Source: Streptomyces sp. NBC_00078 (lineage in GTDB: Bacteria; Actinomycetota; Actinomycetes; Streptomycetales; Streptomycetaceae). From it: 64,000 nt of DNA. Below are positions 42,142 to 51,323 of the stretch, in pieces (positions within the stretch are counted from its first letter, which is position 1; every line of letters starts with the position of its first letter). Under the pieces are notes generated by a model. It ran no database searches, was not told the origin of the DNA, and worked only from the letters and a program-made list of their open reading frames with translations. The stretch spans positions 4,836,001-4,900,000 of the forward strand of contig NZ_JAPELX010000001.1 of the NCBI RefSeq assembly GCF_026343335.1. The letters run 5' to 3'. The position numbers and the translations under genes were made by a program.

Positions 42142-43320
42142 ATGAGCACCAAGGACTTCATCGAGAAGGACTACTACAAGGTCCTCGGCGTCCCCAAGGA
42201 CGCCACCGAGGCCGAGATCAAGAAGGCGTACCGGAAGCTCGCCCGCGAGTTCCACCCGGACGCCAACAAGGGCAACGCCAAGGCCGAGGAGCGCTTCAAG
42301 GAGATCTCCGAGGCCAACGACATCCTCGGTGACCCCAAGAAGCGCAAGGAGTACGACGAGGCCCGCACCCTCTTCGGCAACGGCGGCTACCGCCCGGGGC
42401 CGGGCGGCGCGGGCGGCTCGTTCAACTTCGACCTGGGTGACCTCTTCGGAGGCAACCCCCAGGGCGGCGGGGGCTCCGGAGGCTTCGGCGGCGGAATCGG
42501 TGACGTCTTCGGGGGCCTGTTCAACCGCGGCAGCTCCGGCACCACGCGGGTGCAGCCCAGGCGCGGCCAGGACATCGACACCGAGGTCAGCCTCAGCTTC
42601 ACCGAGGCGATCGAGGGGGCGACGGTCCCGCTGCGCATGTCCTCGCAGTCACCCTGCAAGGCCTGCTCCGGCACGGGCGACGCGAACGGCAACCCGCGGG
42701 TGTGCCCGACATGCGTCGGCACCGGCCAGGTGGCGCGGGGCTCCGGCGGCGGCTTCTCGCTGACCGACCCCTGCCCGGACTGCAAGGGCCGCGGCCTGAT
42801 CGCGGAGAACCCCTGCGAGGTCTGCAAGGGCAGCGGCCGCGCCAAGTCGTCCCGGACCATGCAGGTCCGCATCCCGGCCGGGGTGTCGGACAGCCAGCGC
42901 ATCCGCCTCCGCGGCAAGGGCGCACCGGGCGAACGGGGCGGCCCGGCGGGCGACTTGTACGTCACCGTGCACGTCGACGCGCACCCGGTCTTCGGCCGCA
43001 GGGACGACAACCTCACCGTCACCGTCCCGGTGACGTTCACGGAGGCGGCCCTCGGCGGCGAGGTCAGGGTTCCCACGCTGGGCGGCCCTCCGGTCACCCT
43101 GAAGCTGCCCCCGGGCACGCCCAACGGCCGCACCATGCGCGCCCGGGGCAAGGGCGCGGTCCGCAAGGACGGCACCCGCGGCGACCTCCTGGTCACCGTC
43201 GAGGTGAGTGTCCCGGTGGGCCTGACGGGGAAGGCTCGTGACGCGCTGGAGGCGTATCGCGAGGCGACCGCGGGCGAGGACCCGCGGGCGGACCTCTTCC
43301 AGGCCGCGAAGGGAGCTTGA
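42142..43320 (+). CDS. dnaJ: Hsp40 co-chaperone DnaJ
   Basis: A 392-residue DnaJ. The J domain has HPD at 38-40 (EFHPDAN). A Gly-rich region follows, then four zinc motifs CKACSGTG, CPTCVGTG, CPDCKGRG and CEVCKGSG, and a C-terminal substrate-binding domain. It stimulates DnaK ATPase. A strong AAGGAGGGG lies 10-18 bases before the ATG. It overlaps or abuts hspR, ending six bases before the hspR ATG. Confidence 0.97.
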   Translation: MSTKDFIEKDYYKVLGVPKDATEAEIKKAYRKLAREFHPDANKGNAKAEERFKEISEANDILGDPKKRKEYDEARTLFGNGGYRPGPGGAGGSFNFDLGDLFGGNPQGGGGSGGFGGGIGDVFGGLFNRGSSGTTRVQPRRGQDIDTEVSLSFTEAIEGATVPLRMSSQSPCKACSGTGDANGNPRVCPTCVGTGQVARGSGGGFSLTDPCPDCKGRGLIAENPCEVCKGSGRAKSSRTMQVRIPAGVSDSQRIRLRGKGAPGERGGPAGDLYVTVHVDAHPVFGRRDDNLTVTVPVTFTEAALGGEVRVPTLGGPPVTLKLPPGTPNGRTMRARGKGAVRKDGTRGDLLVTVEVSVPVGLTGKARDALEAYREATAGEDPRADLFQAAKGA

Positions 43321-43325
43321 CAGAG

Positions 43326-43775
43326 ATGGACGGCCGTCGACGCAATCCGTACGAACTGACCGAGGAAACCCCGGTCTACGTCATTTCGGTGGCGGCCCAG
43401 CTCTCCGGCCTGCACCCGCAGACCCTGCGCCAGTACGACCGCCTCGGCCTGGTCTCGCCCGACCGCACGCCCGGCCGCGGCCGCCGCTACTCGGCCCGCG
43501 ACATCGAACTGCTGCGCACCGTGCAGCAGTTGTCGCAGGACGAGGGCATCAACCTGGCCGGCATCAAGCGGATCATCGAACTGGAGAACCAGGTCGCCGC
43601 GCTCCAGCAGCGTGTCGCCGAACTCCAGTCGGCGGTCGAGGGCGCGGCGGCGGCGATGCAGCAGCGTGAGGCGGCGGTGCACGCGTCGTACCGCCGCGAT
43701 CTGGTCCCGTACCAGGAGGTGCAGCAGACCAGCGCGTTGGTGGTGTGGCGGCCGAAGCGGCAGCAGTCCGACTGA
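43326..43775 (+). CDS. hspR: Heat-shock repressor HspR (MerR family)
   Basis: A 149-residue MerR-type regulator: YVISVAAQLSGLHPQTLRQYDRLGLVSPDR is the DNA-recognition helix-turn-helix and wing, followed by a coiled-coil (ELENQVAALQQRVAELQSA) and the HspR C-terminal motif SALVVWRPKR. It represses dnaK and clpB through HAIR sites, with DnaK as co-repressor. ATG 43,326 matches the start used in S. coelicolor; a TTG at 43,317 overlaps the dnaJ stop. It is the fourth gene of the operon it controls. Confidence 0.96.
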   Translation: MDGRRRNPYELTEETPVYVISVAAQLSGLHPQTLRQYDRLGLVSPDRTPGRGRRYSARDIELLRTVQQLSQDEGINLAGIKRIIELENQVAALQQRVAELQSAVEGAAAAMQQREAAVHASYRRDLVPYQEVQQTSALVVWRPKRQQSD

Positions 43776-43993
43776 CGTCCTTGTGTCAGGTCGTGGCAGG
43801 GGCTCGGAGACATTCCGGGCCCCTCCGTCCTGTTCGGACCTTTGGTTGACAGACCGGCACGTATCGGCCCGACTCTAACGTTGACGTCTCATTACCCGGT
43901 TATTCCTTGACGATCGTGTGAAGAAAGCGTTGGCTGCCTTCACCTGGGCTGCGTGAAGCACCCTGGTTCGGAAGGTATTGGAAGGTAAGCGCA

Positions 43994-45112
43994 GTGAACA
44001 CCCGTACCCGTCGTATCGCCCTGTGTGCGGCAGTCGCCACGACCGCCCTCTCGCTCTCCTCCTGCGGGGTGCTGAACGTGTCGGAGGATGGCAAGTCGGC
44101 GAGCCCCACGAAGGGCAACGACGTCACCATCGGGCTGCTGCTGCCGGAGACGGCCAACACCCGGTACGAGGACTTCGACTACCCGATCATCAAGGAGCAG
44201 GTCGCCTCGCTCACCAGGAAGCAGGGCAAGGTCGACTACGCCAACGCCGGCCAGAACGCGGACAAGCAGGCGTCCCAGATGCAGAAGATGATCGACGACG
44301 GGGTCGACACCATCCTGCTGGACGCCGTGGACGCGCACGCCATCGCCGGTGAGGTGAAGAAGGCGAAGGACGCCGGTATCCCGGTCATCGCCTACGACCG
44401 GCTGGCCGAGGGTCCCATCGACGCGTACATCTCCTTCGACAACGAACTCGTCGGCGAGGTCCAGGCCCGCTCCCTGCTCGACGCGCTGGGCAGCGGCGTC
44501 GACACTTCCGACAAGATCGTCATGATGAACGGTTCGCCCACCGACCCGAACGCCAAGCAGTTCAAGGCGGGTGCCCTGTCCGAGCTCAACGGCAAGGTGA
44601 CGATCGCCGAGTCGTACGACACCAAGGACTGGGACCCGAACAACGCCCAGGCCAACATGACCGAGGCGATCAAGGCGATCGGCAAGGACAACATCGCGGG
44701 CGTCTACTCCGCCAACGACGGCATGGCCGGCGGCATCGTCAAGGCCATGGAGAACGCAGGCCTCACCAGCCTGCCGCCGCTCACCGGCCAGGACGCGGAA
44801 CTGGCGGCCGTGCAGAGGATCGTGGCAGGCGAGCAGTACATGAGCGTGTACAAGTCGTACCCGCAGGAGGCCCAGGCCGCCGCGCAGATGGCCGTGGCCA
44901 AGGTGCAGGGCAAGGACATCGAGTTCGACGCCCTCACCCAGGACACGGTCGACAGCCCCACGGACAAGGGCATCCCCGCACAGCTCGTCACCGTGACCGC
45001 CCTGACGAAGAAGAACATCAAGTCGACGGTCGTCGCCGACGGCATCTACAAGATCTCCCAGATCTGCACGTCGAAGTACGCCTCGAAGTGCGTGGCGGTC
45101 GGCCTCAAGTAG
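43994..45112 (+). CDS. Sugar ABC transporter substrate-binding lipoprotein (XylF-like), orphan
   Basis: A 372-residue periplasmic-binding-protein type 1 family lipoprotein (Peripla_BP_4). The signal peptide RTRRIALCAAVATTALSLSS leads to a lipobox LSSCG with C24. The body has TIGLLLPETANTRYEDFD, DGVDTILLDAVDAHAI, IPVIAYDRLAEGP and GVYSANDGMAGGIVKAM, as in xylose- and ribose-binding proteins. No ATPase or permease gene is adjacent; it may serve a distant transporter or a sensor. GTG start at 43,994; the 218 bases upstream contain TTGACA-type promoter elements. Confidence 0.9.
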   Translation: MNTRTRRIALCAAVATTALSLSSCGVLNVSEDGKSASPTKGNDVTIGLLLPETANTRYEDFDYPIIKEQVASLTRKQGKVDYANAGQNADKQASQMQKMIDDGVDTILLDAVDAHAIAGEVKKAKDAGIPVIAYDRLAEGPIDAYISFDNELVGEVQARSLLDALGSGVDTSDKIVMMNGSPTDPNAKQFKAGALSELNGKVTIAESYDTKDWDPNNAQANMTEAIKAIGKDNIAGVYSANDGMAGGIVKAMENAGLTSLPPLTGQDAELAAVQRIVAGEQYMSVYKSYPQEAQAAAQMAVAKVQGKDIEFDALTQDTVDSPTDKGIPAQLVTVTALTKKNIKSTVVADGIYKISQICTSKYASKCVAVGLK

Positions 45113-45211
45113 GCCGGTTGTCGACCGTCTCCCTCGTGTGCCGCGCGGACGACGCGAACCCGGTGCCGGCCAGGTTCGCGTCGTACGTGGGGCAGCAGCC
45201 CGAGCCGGGGT

Positions 45212-46054
45212 TCACGCCACCCGGGTGAACTCCACCGACACCTCCGGCGGCCCGCCGGCCACGCCCCGGTAGATGCCCTTGTGCGGGGTGACGTCGTCGT
45301 AGTCGCGGCCCCGGGCCACCACGACATGGGACTCGTCGGCCCGGGTGCTGTTGGTGGGGTCGTAGCCGCACCAGTCGCCCGCCCAGTACTCGATCCAGGC
45401 GTGGCTCTGCCCGGCGACGGGACGCTGGAGTTCGGCCTCGCGGTCGGGGTGGAGGTAGCCGGAGACATAGCGGGCCGGCAGCCCCACGCCCCGCAGCAGG
45501 GCGACGGTGAGGTGGGTGATGTCCTGGCAGACGCCCGCGCCCTGCTCCCAGGCCTCCGCGGGGGACGTGTTCACGCTGGTGGCGCCGGGCAGGTAGGAGA
45601 CCCGGCCGGCGACCAGGGCGGAGACGGCAGTCGCCGTGTCGTGCGGGTCGAGGCCGGCCGCCGCCTTGCGTGCCTTCTTGATGAGCTTCGCCGGGACCGT
45701 CGTACGGACCGTCGGATCCGTGAACTCCAACAGACGGGAGTTCATGGTGAGTTCGGCCAACTTCGCCCAGGTGGGAGCCGCCGGGAGCGGGTCCGCCGGG
45801 GACGTCTCGACCAGGCTGGAAGCGGTGATGGTGAGGTCGCCGTGCGGGTCCATCAGGTCGAAGCCGGTGACCTGGGTGCCCCAGTAGTCCCAGTACGACC
45901 AGGTGGCCGTCGCGGGGCTCACGGTGACGCGGGCGTCCAGCGTGGTCTGGCCGGGCAGCGTCAGCGGGGTCATGCGGACCTCGTTGTGCGAGGAGGCCGC
46001 GGGCTGGGCGTAGGAGACCCGGGTGGTGTGCTTGATGCGGAGGCGACGAGCCAT
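45212..46054 (-). CDS. Transglutaminase-like cysteine peptidase
   Basis: A 280-residue protein with an N-terminal Bact_transglu_N domain (LRIKHTTRVSYAQPAASSHNEVRMTPL) and a catalytic core: Cys in GAGVCQDITHL, His in QSHAWIEYW and Asp in YDPTN. It may cleave or cross-link peptide bonds. It is the third gene of a conserved operon with the alpha-E and ATP-grasp genes; only one base separates it from the alpha-E stop. The operon's role is not established, but the pattern suggests synthesis and processing of a peptide-like molecule. Confidence 0.92.
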   Translation of the reverse strand: MARRLRIKHTTRVSYAQPAASSHNEVRMTPLTLPGQTTLDARVTVSPATATWSYWDYWGTQVTGFDLMDPHGDLTITASSLVETSPADPLPAAPTWAKLAELTMNSRLLEFTDPTVRTTVPAKLIKKARKAAAGLDPHDTATAVSALVAGRVSYLPGATSVNTSPAEAWEQGAGVCQDITHLTVALLRGVGLPARYVSGYLHPDREAELQRPVAGQSHAWIEYWAGDWCGYDPTNSTRADESHVVVARGRDYDDVTPHKGIYRGVAGGPPEVSVEFTRVA

Positions 46055-46055
46055 C

Positions 46056-46988
46056 TCAGGCTCCTTCCTGGGCCCACTCGACGGGCCCCTGGTACGGGAA
46101 GAACCGCTCCGCCACCGCGTCCGCGGACGCCAGGCAGGCCTGCTGCAGATCCCGCAGCAGGACCGGGAGCTGGTCTTCGAGGGCGTGCCTGTCCAGGTAT
46201 TCGAGGCGGGTGCGCAGCCGGCCGATGGGGCGCCGCGCCGGGTCCTGGCGGGGGCGGCCGAGCGCCGTCAGGCACTCCTCCGCCGTGGTCAGCGCGTGCA
46301 GCGCCGAGCGAGGGAAGTCCCGGTCCAGGAGCAGGAATTCGGCCACCCGCGGAGTGTCGCCGAAACCGCCGTACACGCGCGCGTACGCCTCGTCGGCGCC
46401 GGACGCGCTCAGCAGCGTCGTCCAGTCCGGCGCGTGCGCGGCGTCCAGCACCCGCACCGACAGCAGCCGTACGGTCATGTCCACCCGCTCCAGGCTGCGG
46501 CCAAGGACCACGAACCGCCAGCTGTCGTCCCGGCTCATCGTCGAGTCCGCGAGGCCGAAGAAGAGGGCCGCCCGGCGCCGTACCAGTTCCAGGTAGGCGT
46601 ACGGGCCCGTGCGCCGTGCCGCGAGCCGCTGGTCGGCGAGCGCGTGCCAGGTGGAGTTGAGGCACTCCCACATCTCGGAGGAGACGGCCTCACGGGCACT
46701 GCGCGCGTTCAACCGGGCGGCGCCCAGCGCCCCTTCGATGGAGCCCGTGGAGCGGGCGTCGAAGGCCAGCTGGTCCAGGACCTGCTGCATGTCCACGCGC
46801 TCGTCCCCGGCGTCCATGCCGAGGATCGCGTACAGCGAACGGCAGGCGGCGTCCTCGTCGCGCCAGGGGTCCTCCAGCATGCGGTGCAGATACGCGTCGA
46901 GGATGCGGCCCGTGGCGTCCGCCCGCTCGACGTAGCGGCCGGTCCAGCTCAGGGCCTCGGCTATCCGGGAGAGGATCACGTCGTTCAC
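46056..46988 (-). CDS. Alpha-E domain protein
   Basis: A 310-residue all-alpha protein matching the A_predicted_alpha-E family: SRIAEALSWTGRYVERADATGRILDAYLHRML, then DDSWRFVVLGRSLERVDMTVRLL. It occurs almost always between a circularly permuted ATP-grasp and a transglutaminase-like gene, as here. Its GTG start overlaps the ATP-grasp stop by four bases. It is thought to assist the ATP-grasp ligase; no enzymatic activity is known. Confidence 0.92.
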   Translation of the reverse strand: MNDVILSRIAEALSWTGRYVERADATGRILDAYLHRMLEDPWRDEDAACRSLYAILGMDAGDERVDMQQVLDQLAFDARSTGSIEGALGAARLNARSAREAVSSEMWECLNSTWHALADQRLAARRTGPYAYLELVRRRAALFFGLADSTMSRDDSWRFVVLGRSLERVDMTVRLLSVRVLDAAHAPDWTTLLSASGADEAYARVYGGFGDTPRVAEFLLLDRDFPRSALHALTTAEECLTALGRPRQDPARRPIGRLRTRLEYLDRHALEDQLPVLLRDLQQACLASADAVAERFFPYQGPVEWAQEGA

Positions 46989-48529
46989 TGCTGCTGGGCC
47001 CCTTCCTGTACGACGGCACGGGTGCCGTCTGGTCCGAGCCGGCGCGGGGCGACGGCGGGGATCGCGGCGGCCGGCTCGGGCGCCGGCGGCTCGGACTGGC
47101 CCTCGGCGAGCACCCAGGTGTCCTTGGAGCCGCCGCCCTGGCTGGAGTTGACGATCAGGTTGCCCTCCTGGAGGGCGACGCGGGTCAGCCCGCCGGGCAG
47201 CACCCAGACGTCGTTCCCGTCGTTCACCGCGAACGGCCTGAGGTCGATGTGACGCGGTGCCATGCGCTCGCCCGCGAGGGTGGGGGAGGTGGACAGGGCG
47301 ACGGGCCGCTGCGCGATGTAGCCGCGCGGGTCGGCGATGACGGCTTTGCGAGTGCGTTCAAGAGTGTCCTTGTCGGCCTTCGGGCCGATGACGATGCCCT
47401 GGCCGCCCGCGCCGTCCACGGGCTTGATGACCAGCTGGTCGATCTGGTCGAGGACCGCCTCCAACTGTCCTGGCTCATCGGGCCGATAGGACTCGACGTT
47501 GGGAAGAACCGGTTCCTCGGCGAGGTAGTAGCGGATCAGGTCCGGGACGTAGGTGTAGAGCAGCTTGTCGTCCGCGATCCCGTTGCCGACGGCGTTCGCG
47601 AGTGTGACGTTGCCCGCCATGGCCGCGCCCATGATGCCGGGGCAGCCGATCACCGAGTCGGGACGGCAGTGGAGCGGGTCGAGGAAGTCGTCGTCCAGGC
47701 GCCGGTATACGACGTGGACGGGCACCTCGCCGCGCGTGGTGCGCATCCACACCCGGTTGCCGCGGCAGACCAGGTCGTGCCCCTCGACCAGCTGCACGCC
47801 CATCAGGCGGGCGAGCAGGGCGTGTTCGAAGTAGGCGGCGTTGCTGGGGCCGGGGGTCAGGACGACGACCCTCGGGTCCGGCACGCCATCGGGTGCGGCG
47901 GCACGCAGGGCGGCCAGAAGCCGGTGGCAGTACCCGTCGACGGGCAGGACGTGCTGCTCGGTGAAGAGGGACGGGAAGATCCGGGTCATGGCCCGGCGGT
48001 TCTCGATGACGTACGAAACCCCGCTGGGCACCCGCACGTTGTCCTCAAGCACCCGGAAGTCCCCGGCCTCGTCGCGTACGAGGTCGATGCCGGCGACGTG
48101 GATGCGCACCCCGCCCGGTGGCTCGACTCCCTGCGCGGACCGGTGGAAGTGGGGGGAGTTGAGCAGCAGCCGCCAGGGCACGACACCGTCCTCGAAGGCA
48201 CGGCAGTGCCCGTAGGCGTCGGCGAGATAGGCCTCCAGGGCTCTGACCCGCTGGCTCACCCCGCGTTGTATGAGATCCCATTCGAGGGCGTCGAGGATGC
48301 GGGGCACGAGGTCCAGCGGCCAGGGCCGCTCCTCGCCCGCGAAGGCGTACGTGACGCCGCGGTCCGTGAAGGCGCGGGCCATCTGGTCCGCCCGGAACCT
48401 GAGTTCACTCGGCTCGATCGGCTGCAGCGCCGCCAGCACCGGCTCATAGGCGGCTCTGACCTCACCCGGCCGCTCAAACATCTCGTCCCACGCATCGGCC
48501 AACGCGTATGCGTCAAATATGTCCGCCAT
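46985..48529 (-). CDS. Circularly permuted ATP-grasp protein
   Basis: A 514-residue protein of the CP_ATPgrasp_2 type, with RIHVAGIDLVRDEAGDFRVLEDN, VRVPSGVSYVIENRRAMTR, VVLTPGPSNAAYFEHALLAR and IDQLVIKPVDGAGGQGIVIGP (ATP-binding). It likely ligates a carboxylate to an amine. It is first in the operon, followed by alpha-E and transglutaminase genes with overlapping stops and starts. The C-terminal tail is Pro/Glu-rich. It is divergent from the LuxR gene across 250 bases. Confidence 0.92.
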   Translation of the reverse strand: MADIFDAYALADAWDEMFERPGEVRAAYEPVLAALQPIEPSELRFRADQMARAFTDRGVTYAFAGEERPWPLDLVPRILDALEWDLIQRGVSQRVRALEAYLADAYGHCRAFEDGVVPWRLLLNSPHFHRSAQGVEPPGGVRIHVAGIDLVRDEAGDFRVLEDNVRVPSGVSYVIENRRAMTRIFPSLFTEQHVLPVDGYCHRLLAALRAAAPDGVPDPRVVVLTPGPSNAAYFEHALLARLMGVQLVEGHDLVCRGNRVWMRTTRGEVPVHVVYRRLDDDFLDPLHCRPDSVIGCPGIMGAAMAGNVTLANAVGNGIADDKLLYTYVPDLIRYYLAEEPVLPNVESYRPDEPGQLEAVLDQIDQLVIKPVDGAGGQGIVIGPKADKDTLERTRKAVIADPRGYIAQRPVALSTSPTLAGERMAPRHIDLRPFAVNDGNDVWVLPGGLTRVALQEGNLIVNSSQGGGSKDTWVLAEGQSEPPAPEPAAAIPAVAPRRLGPDGTRAVVQEGAQQQ

Positions 48530-48781
48530 GGGGGGACGTTAGAGGCGAGGTGTAACGCGACGATCACTCCGGTATTTCCAGGAGCTTGCGTGCCCGGGCG
48601 GGGCGGGAGGGGTGCCTGGGACCACCCCCAGCTTGTTGCAGGACGACGGCAGGAGGACGGTGGGAAACGGGAGTTATGGGTTCTTAACGACCGGCAGCTG
48701 TGGTCGAGCCGTGTTGCGGAGCGGGTCGCGTCCGCGCATAGTTGCGCTGCGGAAGCGGCGAAACCGGGGGTGGGATGGGCG

Positions 48782-49825
48782 ATGGCCGGGCACGGGACGG
48801 ATGAGCATCCACACGGTGCTGACCGACTGTGCGAGGCCGGGGATCGCGTGTATTCCCGGGCCGTACGGCGGGGCCGCGTGCCGCGGCTGGACGCCCAACC
48901 GGTGCCGTGTCTGCTGGAGCTGGCCCTGCTGCACCCGGACCCCGACGACATGGACTGGCTGGTCCCGACGTCCCCGCAGGAGGTCATGACCCGGCTGCTG
49001 CGCGGGGTGTACGACGAGGTCAGCGCGAGCCAGCGGAAGGTGGGGGCGGCGGTCACCGCCGTCGAGCGGTACGCCGGACTGGGATCCGCCACACAGGCGG
49101 CCTCCGGCCCGGCGGAGGGTGCCGCGATCCGTGTCCTGGACGGGCTGTCCCGCATCCAGGCCGCGATGGACGCGGCGACCCAGGCGTGCACGACGGAGGT
49201 CCTGACGGTGCAGCCGGGCGGCATCCGCCCCGAGCACGAGCTGACGGAGGGGCTGCACCGGGCGCTGGCCCTGCGAGGGCGCGGCGTGCGCATGCGCGAC
49301 CTGTACACGCATGTGGCCCGGCACGGGCAGGGGCTGCTCAACTACCTGGAGCTGATGGGCGGTTCGGTCGAGGCCCGCACCCTCGACGAGGTGATCGACC
49401 GTCTCATCCTCTTCGACCGCACGGTGGCCTTCATCCCCGCGAACGCGGACCGCACCCTCGCGCTGGAGCTGCGTCACCCCGCGCTGGTCGAGTATCTGGT
49501 CACTGTCTTCGACCGGCTGTGGCGGCTGGCGATCCCACTGACCGCGCCGCTGCCCGACACCGGCATCGAGGGCATCTCCCACCGCGAGCAGTCCATCGCG
49601 GCGCTGCTGGCGGAGGGCCACCAGGACGCGGTGATCGCGGAGCGGCTCGGCATAAGCGTCCGCACCTGCCGCGCCCACATCGCCCGGCTCTCCGAGACCC
49701 TCGGCGCGGCCAGCCGCACCCAACTCGGCGTCCGCATCGCCCAGGTGGGCCTCGACGGCCCGCGTCATTCCGCCGACGTCGCCCCGGTCACTCTTCCCGG
49801 TCAAGAATCCCCGACCGTCCGATGA
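48782..49825 (+). CDS. LuxR-type HTH regulator (large N-terminal helical domain)
   Basis: A 347-residue regulator. The C-terminal HTH reads GISHREQSIAALLAEGHQDA, VIAERLGISVRTCRAHIARL, a LuxR/FixJ-type DNA-binding domain. The first about 230 residues are helical and include a signal-like part (LDGLSRIQAAMDAATQ, FDRTVAFIPANADRTLALEL) that resembles TrmB or phospholipase-like effector regions in similar Streptomyces regulators; it has no receiver Asp. The start could be ATG 48,782 or GTG 48,770. It lies between the ATP-grasp operon and two paralogs (a relic and 50,227-51,207). Confidence 0.8.
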   Translation: MAGHGTDEHPHGADRLCEAGDRVYSRAVRRGRVPRLDAQPVPCLLELALLHPDPDDMDWLVPTSPQEVMTRLLRGVYDEVSASQRKVGAAVTAVERYAGLGSATQAASGPAEGAAIRVLDGLSRIQAAMDAATQACTTEVLTVQPGGIRPEHELTEGLHRALALRGRGVRMRDLYTHVARHGQGLLNYLELMGGSVEARTLDEVIDRLILFDRTVAFIPANADRTLALELRHPALVEYLVTVFDRLWRLAIPLTAPLPDTGIEGISHREQSIAALLAEGHQDAVIAERLGISVRTCRAHIARLSETLGAASRTQLGVRIAQVGLDGPRHSADVAPVTLPGQESPTVR

Positions 49826-50205
49826 GGCAGCCGAGCTGGGCCCGGCTCTCGCTGCCCAGGGTGGGCCGCCGGCTTGGCGATGTGCACCCGGGCGGTGCGG
49901 ACGTTCATGCCGAGGCGCTTGGCGATGACGGTGTCGGTGTGGCCCTCGACGAGGAGGGCGGCGATGGCGTGCCGGCGGGGCGTGATGCCGTTGAAGGCGG
50001 CCCGGGTGGGGGCCACGGGGTGCATGGGTGTGCCATGTGCCACTGGCGACGGCGGGACGCAGCAGGCCGAAGTCGGTGAGTCAGGGGGCCGCTTCGGACT
50101 CCGTGCCGCTGACACGGCCCTCGCGCAGAGCGCGGCCGTACACTTCCAGGCCCGCTTCGCACAGCTCCGCCGGGCCGTGCCGGTGCGCCTGCCTCGTCGC
50201 GAATG
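49801..50205 (-). pseudogene. Decayed LuxR-type paralog, middle deleted
   Basis: On the minus strand, HRHGPAELCEAGLEVYGRAL and REGRV (about 50,190-50,100) match the N-terminus of the neighbouring LuxR genes, and GITPRRHAIAALLVEGHTDT then VIAKRLGMNVRTARVHIAK (about 50,000-49,890) match their HTH. The roughly 200 residues between are missing, and the frame breaks after HIAK. It is a remnant of a third paralog. Confidence 0.75.
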
Positions 50206-50226
50206 ACCCTTTTCCTCCGGGTGGGT

Positions 50227-51207
50227 TCAGGGTTCCTGCTTCAGGATCCCCGACTGCGCGATGAGAAAGCCGAGCTGGGCGCGGCTGCCGCTGCCCAGGG
50301 ACGTGGCGAGCTTGGCGATGTGGGCGCGGCAGGTGCGGACGTTCATGCCCAGGCGCCGGGCGATCGCCTCGTCGACGTGACCCTCGACGAGGAGCTTGGC
50401 GATGGAGTGCTGGATCTCCGTGATGCCGTCGGGGGCGGTCTCGTAGGGGGCGCCGGCGCTCAGCGGGACCGCACGCGACCACATGAACTCGAAGACCTTG
50501 ATCAGATAGCGCACGAGCCCCGGATGGCGGAGTTCGAGGGCCACCTCCCCGTCGTCGCGCGTCGGGATGAAGGCCACGGTCTCGTCGCAGACGATCAGCC
50601 GCTCGACGAGTTCGTCGATGGTGCGGTACTCCACCTTGCCGTCGGTGAACTGAGCCACGTAGGCCAGAGTTTCCGGGCTGTAGCGGGCGGGGTGCTGGTA
50701 CAGGGTGCGGATGCGGCAGCCGCGTTCAATCAACGGCCTGTCGCGCTCCAGCGCTTTGGTGAGGGTGTGCTCCAGGCGGCGGCGGCTCGGCTGGACGGTG
50801 AGCATCTCCCTCTGGCACTGGGTGGTGGCCAGATCGAGCGCCGAGTTGATCCGGTCGAGGCCCTCCAGCACCGTAATCGAGTGGGTGTTCGCGGTCGACT
50901 GGGCGCTGAGGGTCATGAACGGCTCGAAAGCGTCGGCGAGTTCGATCGACAGCCGCCGGCGCTGGGTGATCTCGTTCTCGATCGGGTTGAGCCGCTGGGC
51001 CAGAGCGATCGAGGGGGGTACCGGCCGTAGCCAGTTCGGGTCGTCCGGATCGGGATGAAGGAGGGCGAACTCCATCAGACAGGGCGCAGGCTCGACATCC
51101 GCACGGGCTATGCGTCCCGTCCGGAGAGCGTTGCCGTAGAGGCGGCGTCCGTCCTCGCACAGGTCGGTCAACCCATGGGGATGTGTCCGCTTAGTCTCAT
51201 TTATCAC
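50227..51207 (-). CDS. LuxR-type HTH regulator, paralog of 48,782-49,825
   Basis: A 326-residue regulator with the same layout as the gene at 48,782: HPHGLTDLCEDGRRLYGNAL at the N-terminus, ITVLEGLDRINSALDLATTQ and VCDETVAFIPTRDDGEVALEL in the middle, and a C-terminal HTH ITEIQHSIAKLLVEGHVDEA, IARRLGMNVRTCRAHIAKL. It is divergent from the DSSW peptide gene (51,324), with 116 bases between, which makes it the likely local regulator. GTG start at 51,207. Confidence 0.82.
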   Translation of the reverse strand: MINETKRTHPHGLTDLCEDGRRLYGNALRTGRIARADVEPAPCLMEFALLHPDPDDPNWLRPVPPSIALAQRLNPIENEITQRRRLSIELADAFEPFMTLSAQSTANTHSITVLEGLDRINSALDLATTQCQREMLTVQPSRRRLEHTLTKALERDRPLIERGCRIRTLYQHPARYSPETLAYVAQFTDGKVEYRTIDELVERLIVCDETVAFIPTRDDGEVALELRHPGLVRYLIKVFEFMWSRAVPLSAGAPYETAPDGITEIQHSIAKLLVEGHVDEAIARRLGMNVRTCRAHIAKLATSLGSGSRAQLGFLIAQSGILKQEP

Positions 51208-51227
51208 CAGATCTCCACCCCCCAGGG

Positions 51228-51243
51228 TCCTGAACGTGCAGGA
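51228..51243. promoter_or_regulatory. Inverted repeat in the divergent luxR / DSSW-peptide promoter
   Basis: TCCTG-AACGTG-CAGGA is a perfect 5-bp inverted repeat 21 bases upstream of the luxR start and about 80 bases upstream of the peptide gene. A GATGCATC palindrome (51,248-51,255) follows. It is a plausible operator for the adjacent LuxR-type protein; binding is not shown. Confidence 0.4.
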
Positions 51244-51323
51244 ACATGATGCATCGTTTGTGTGGCCATGACGTGCCGGAATGGGCCATCGTCGTATTCG
51301 GACGGGGGAGAGGTGACCTTCAA

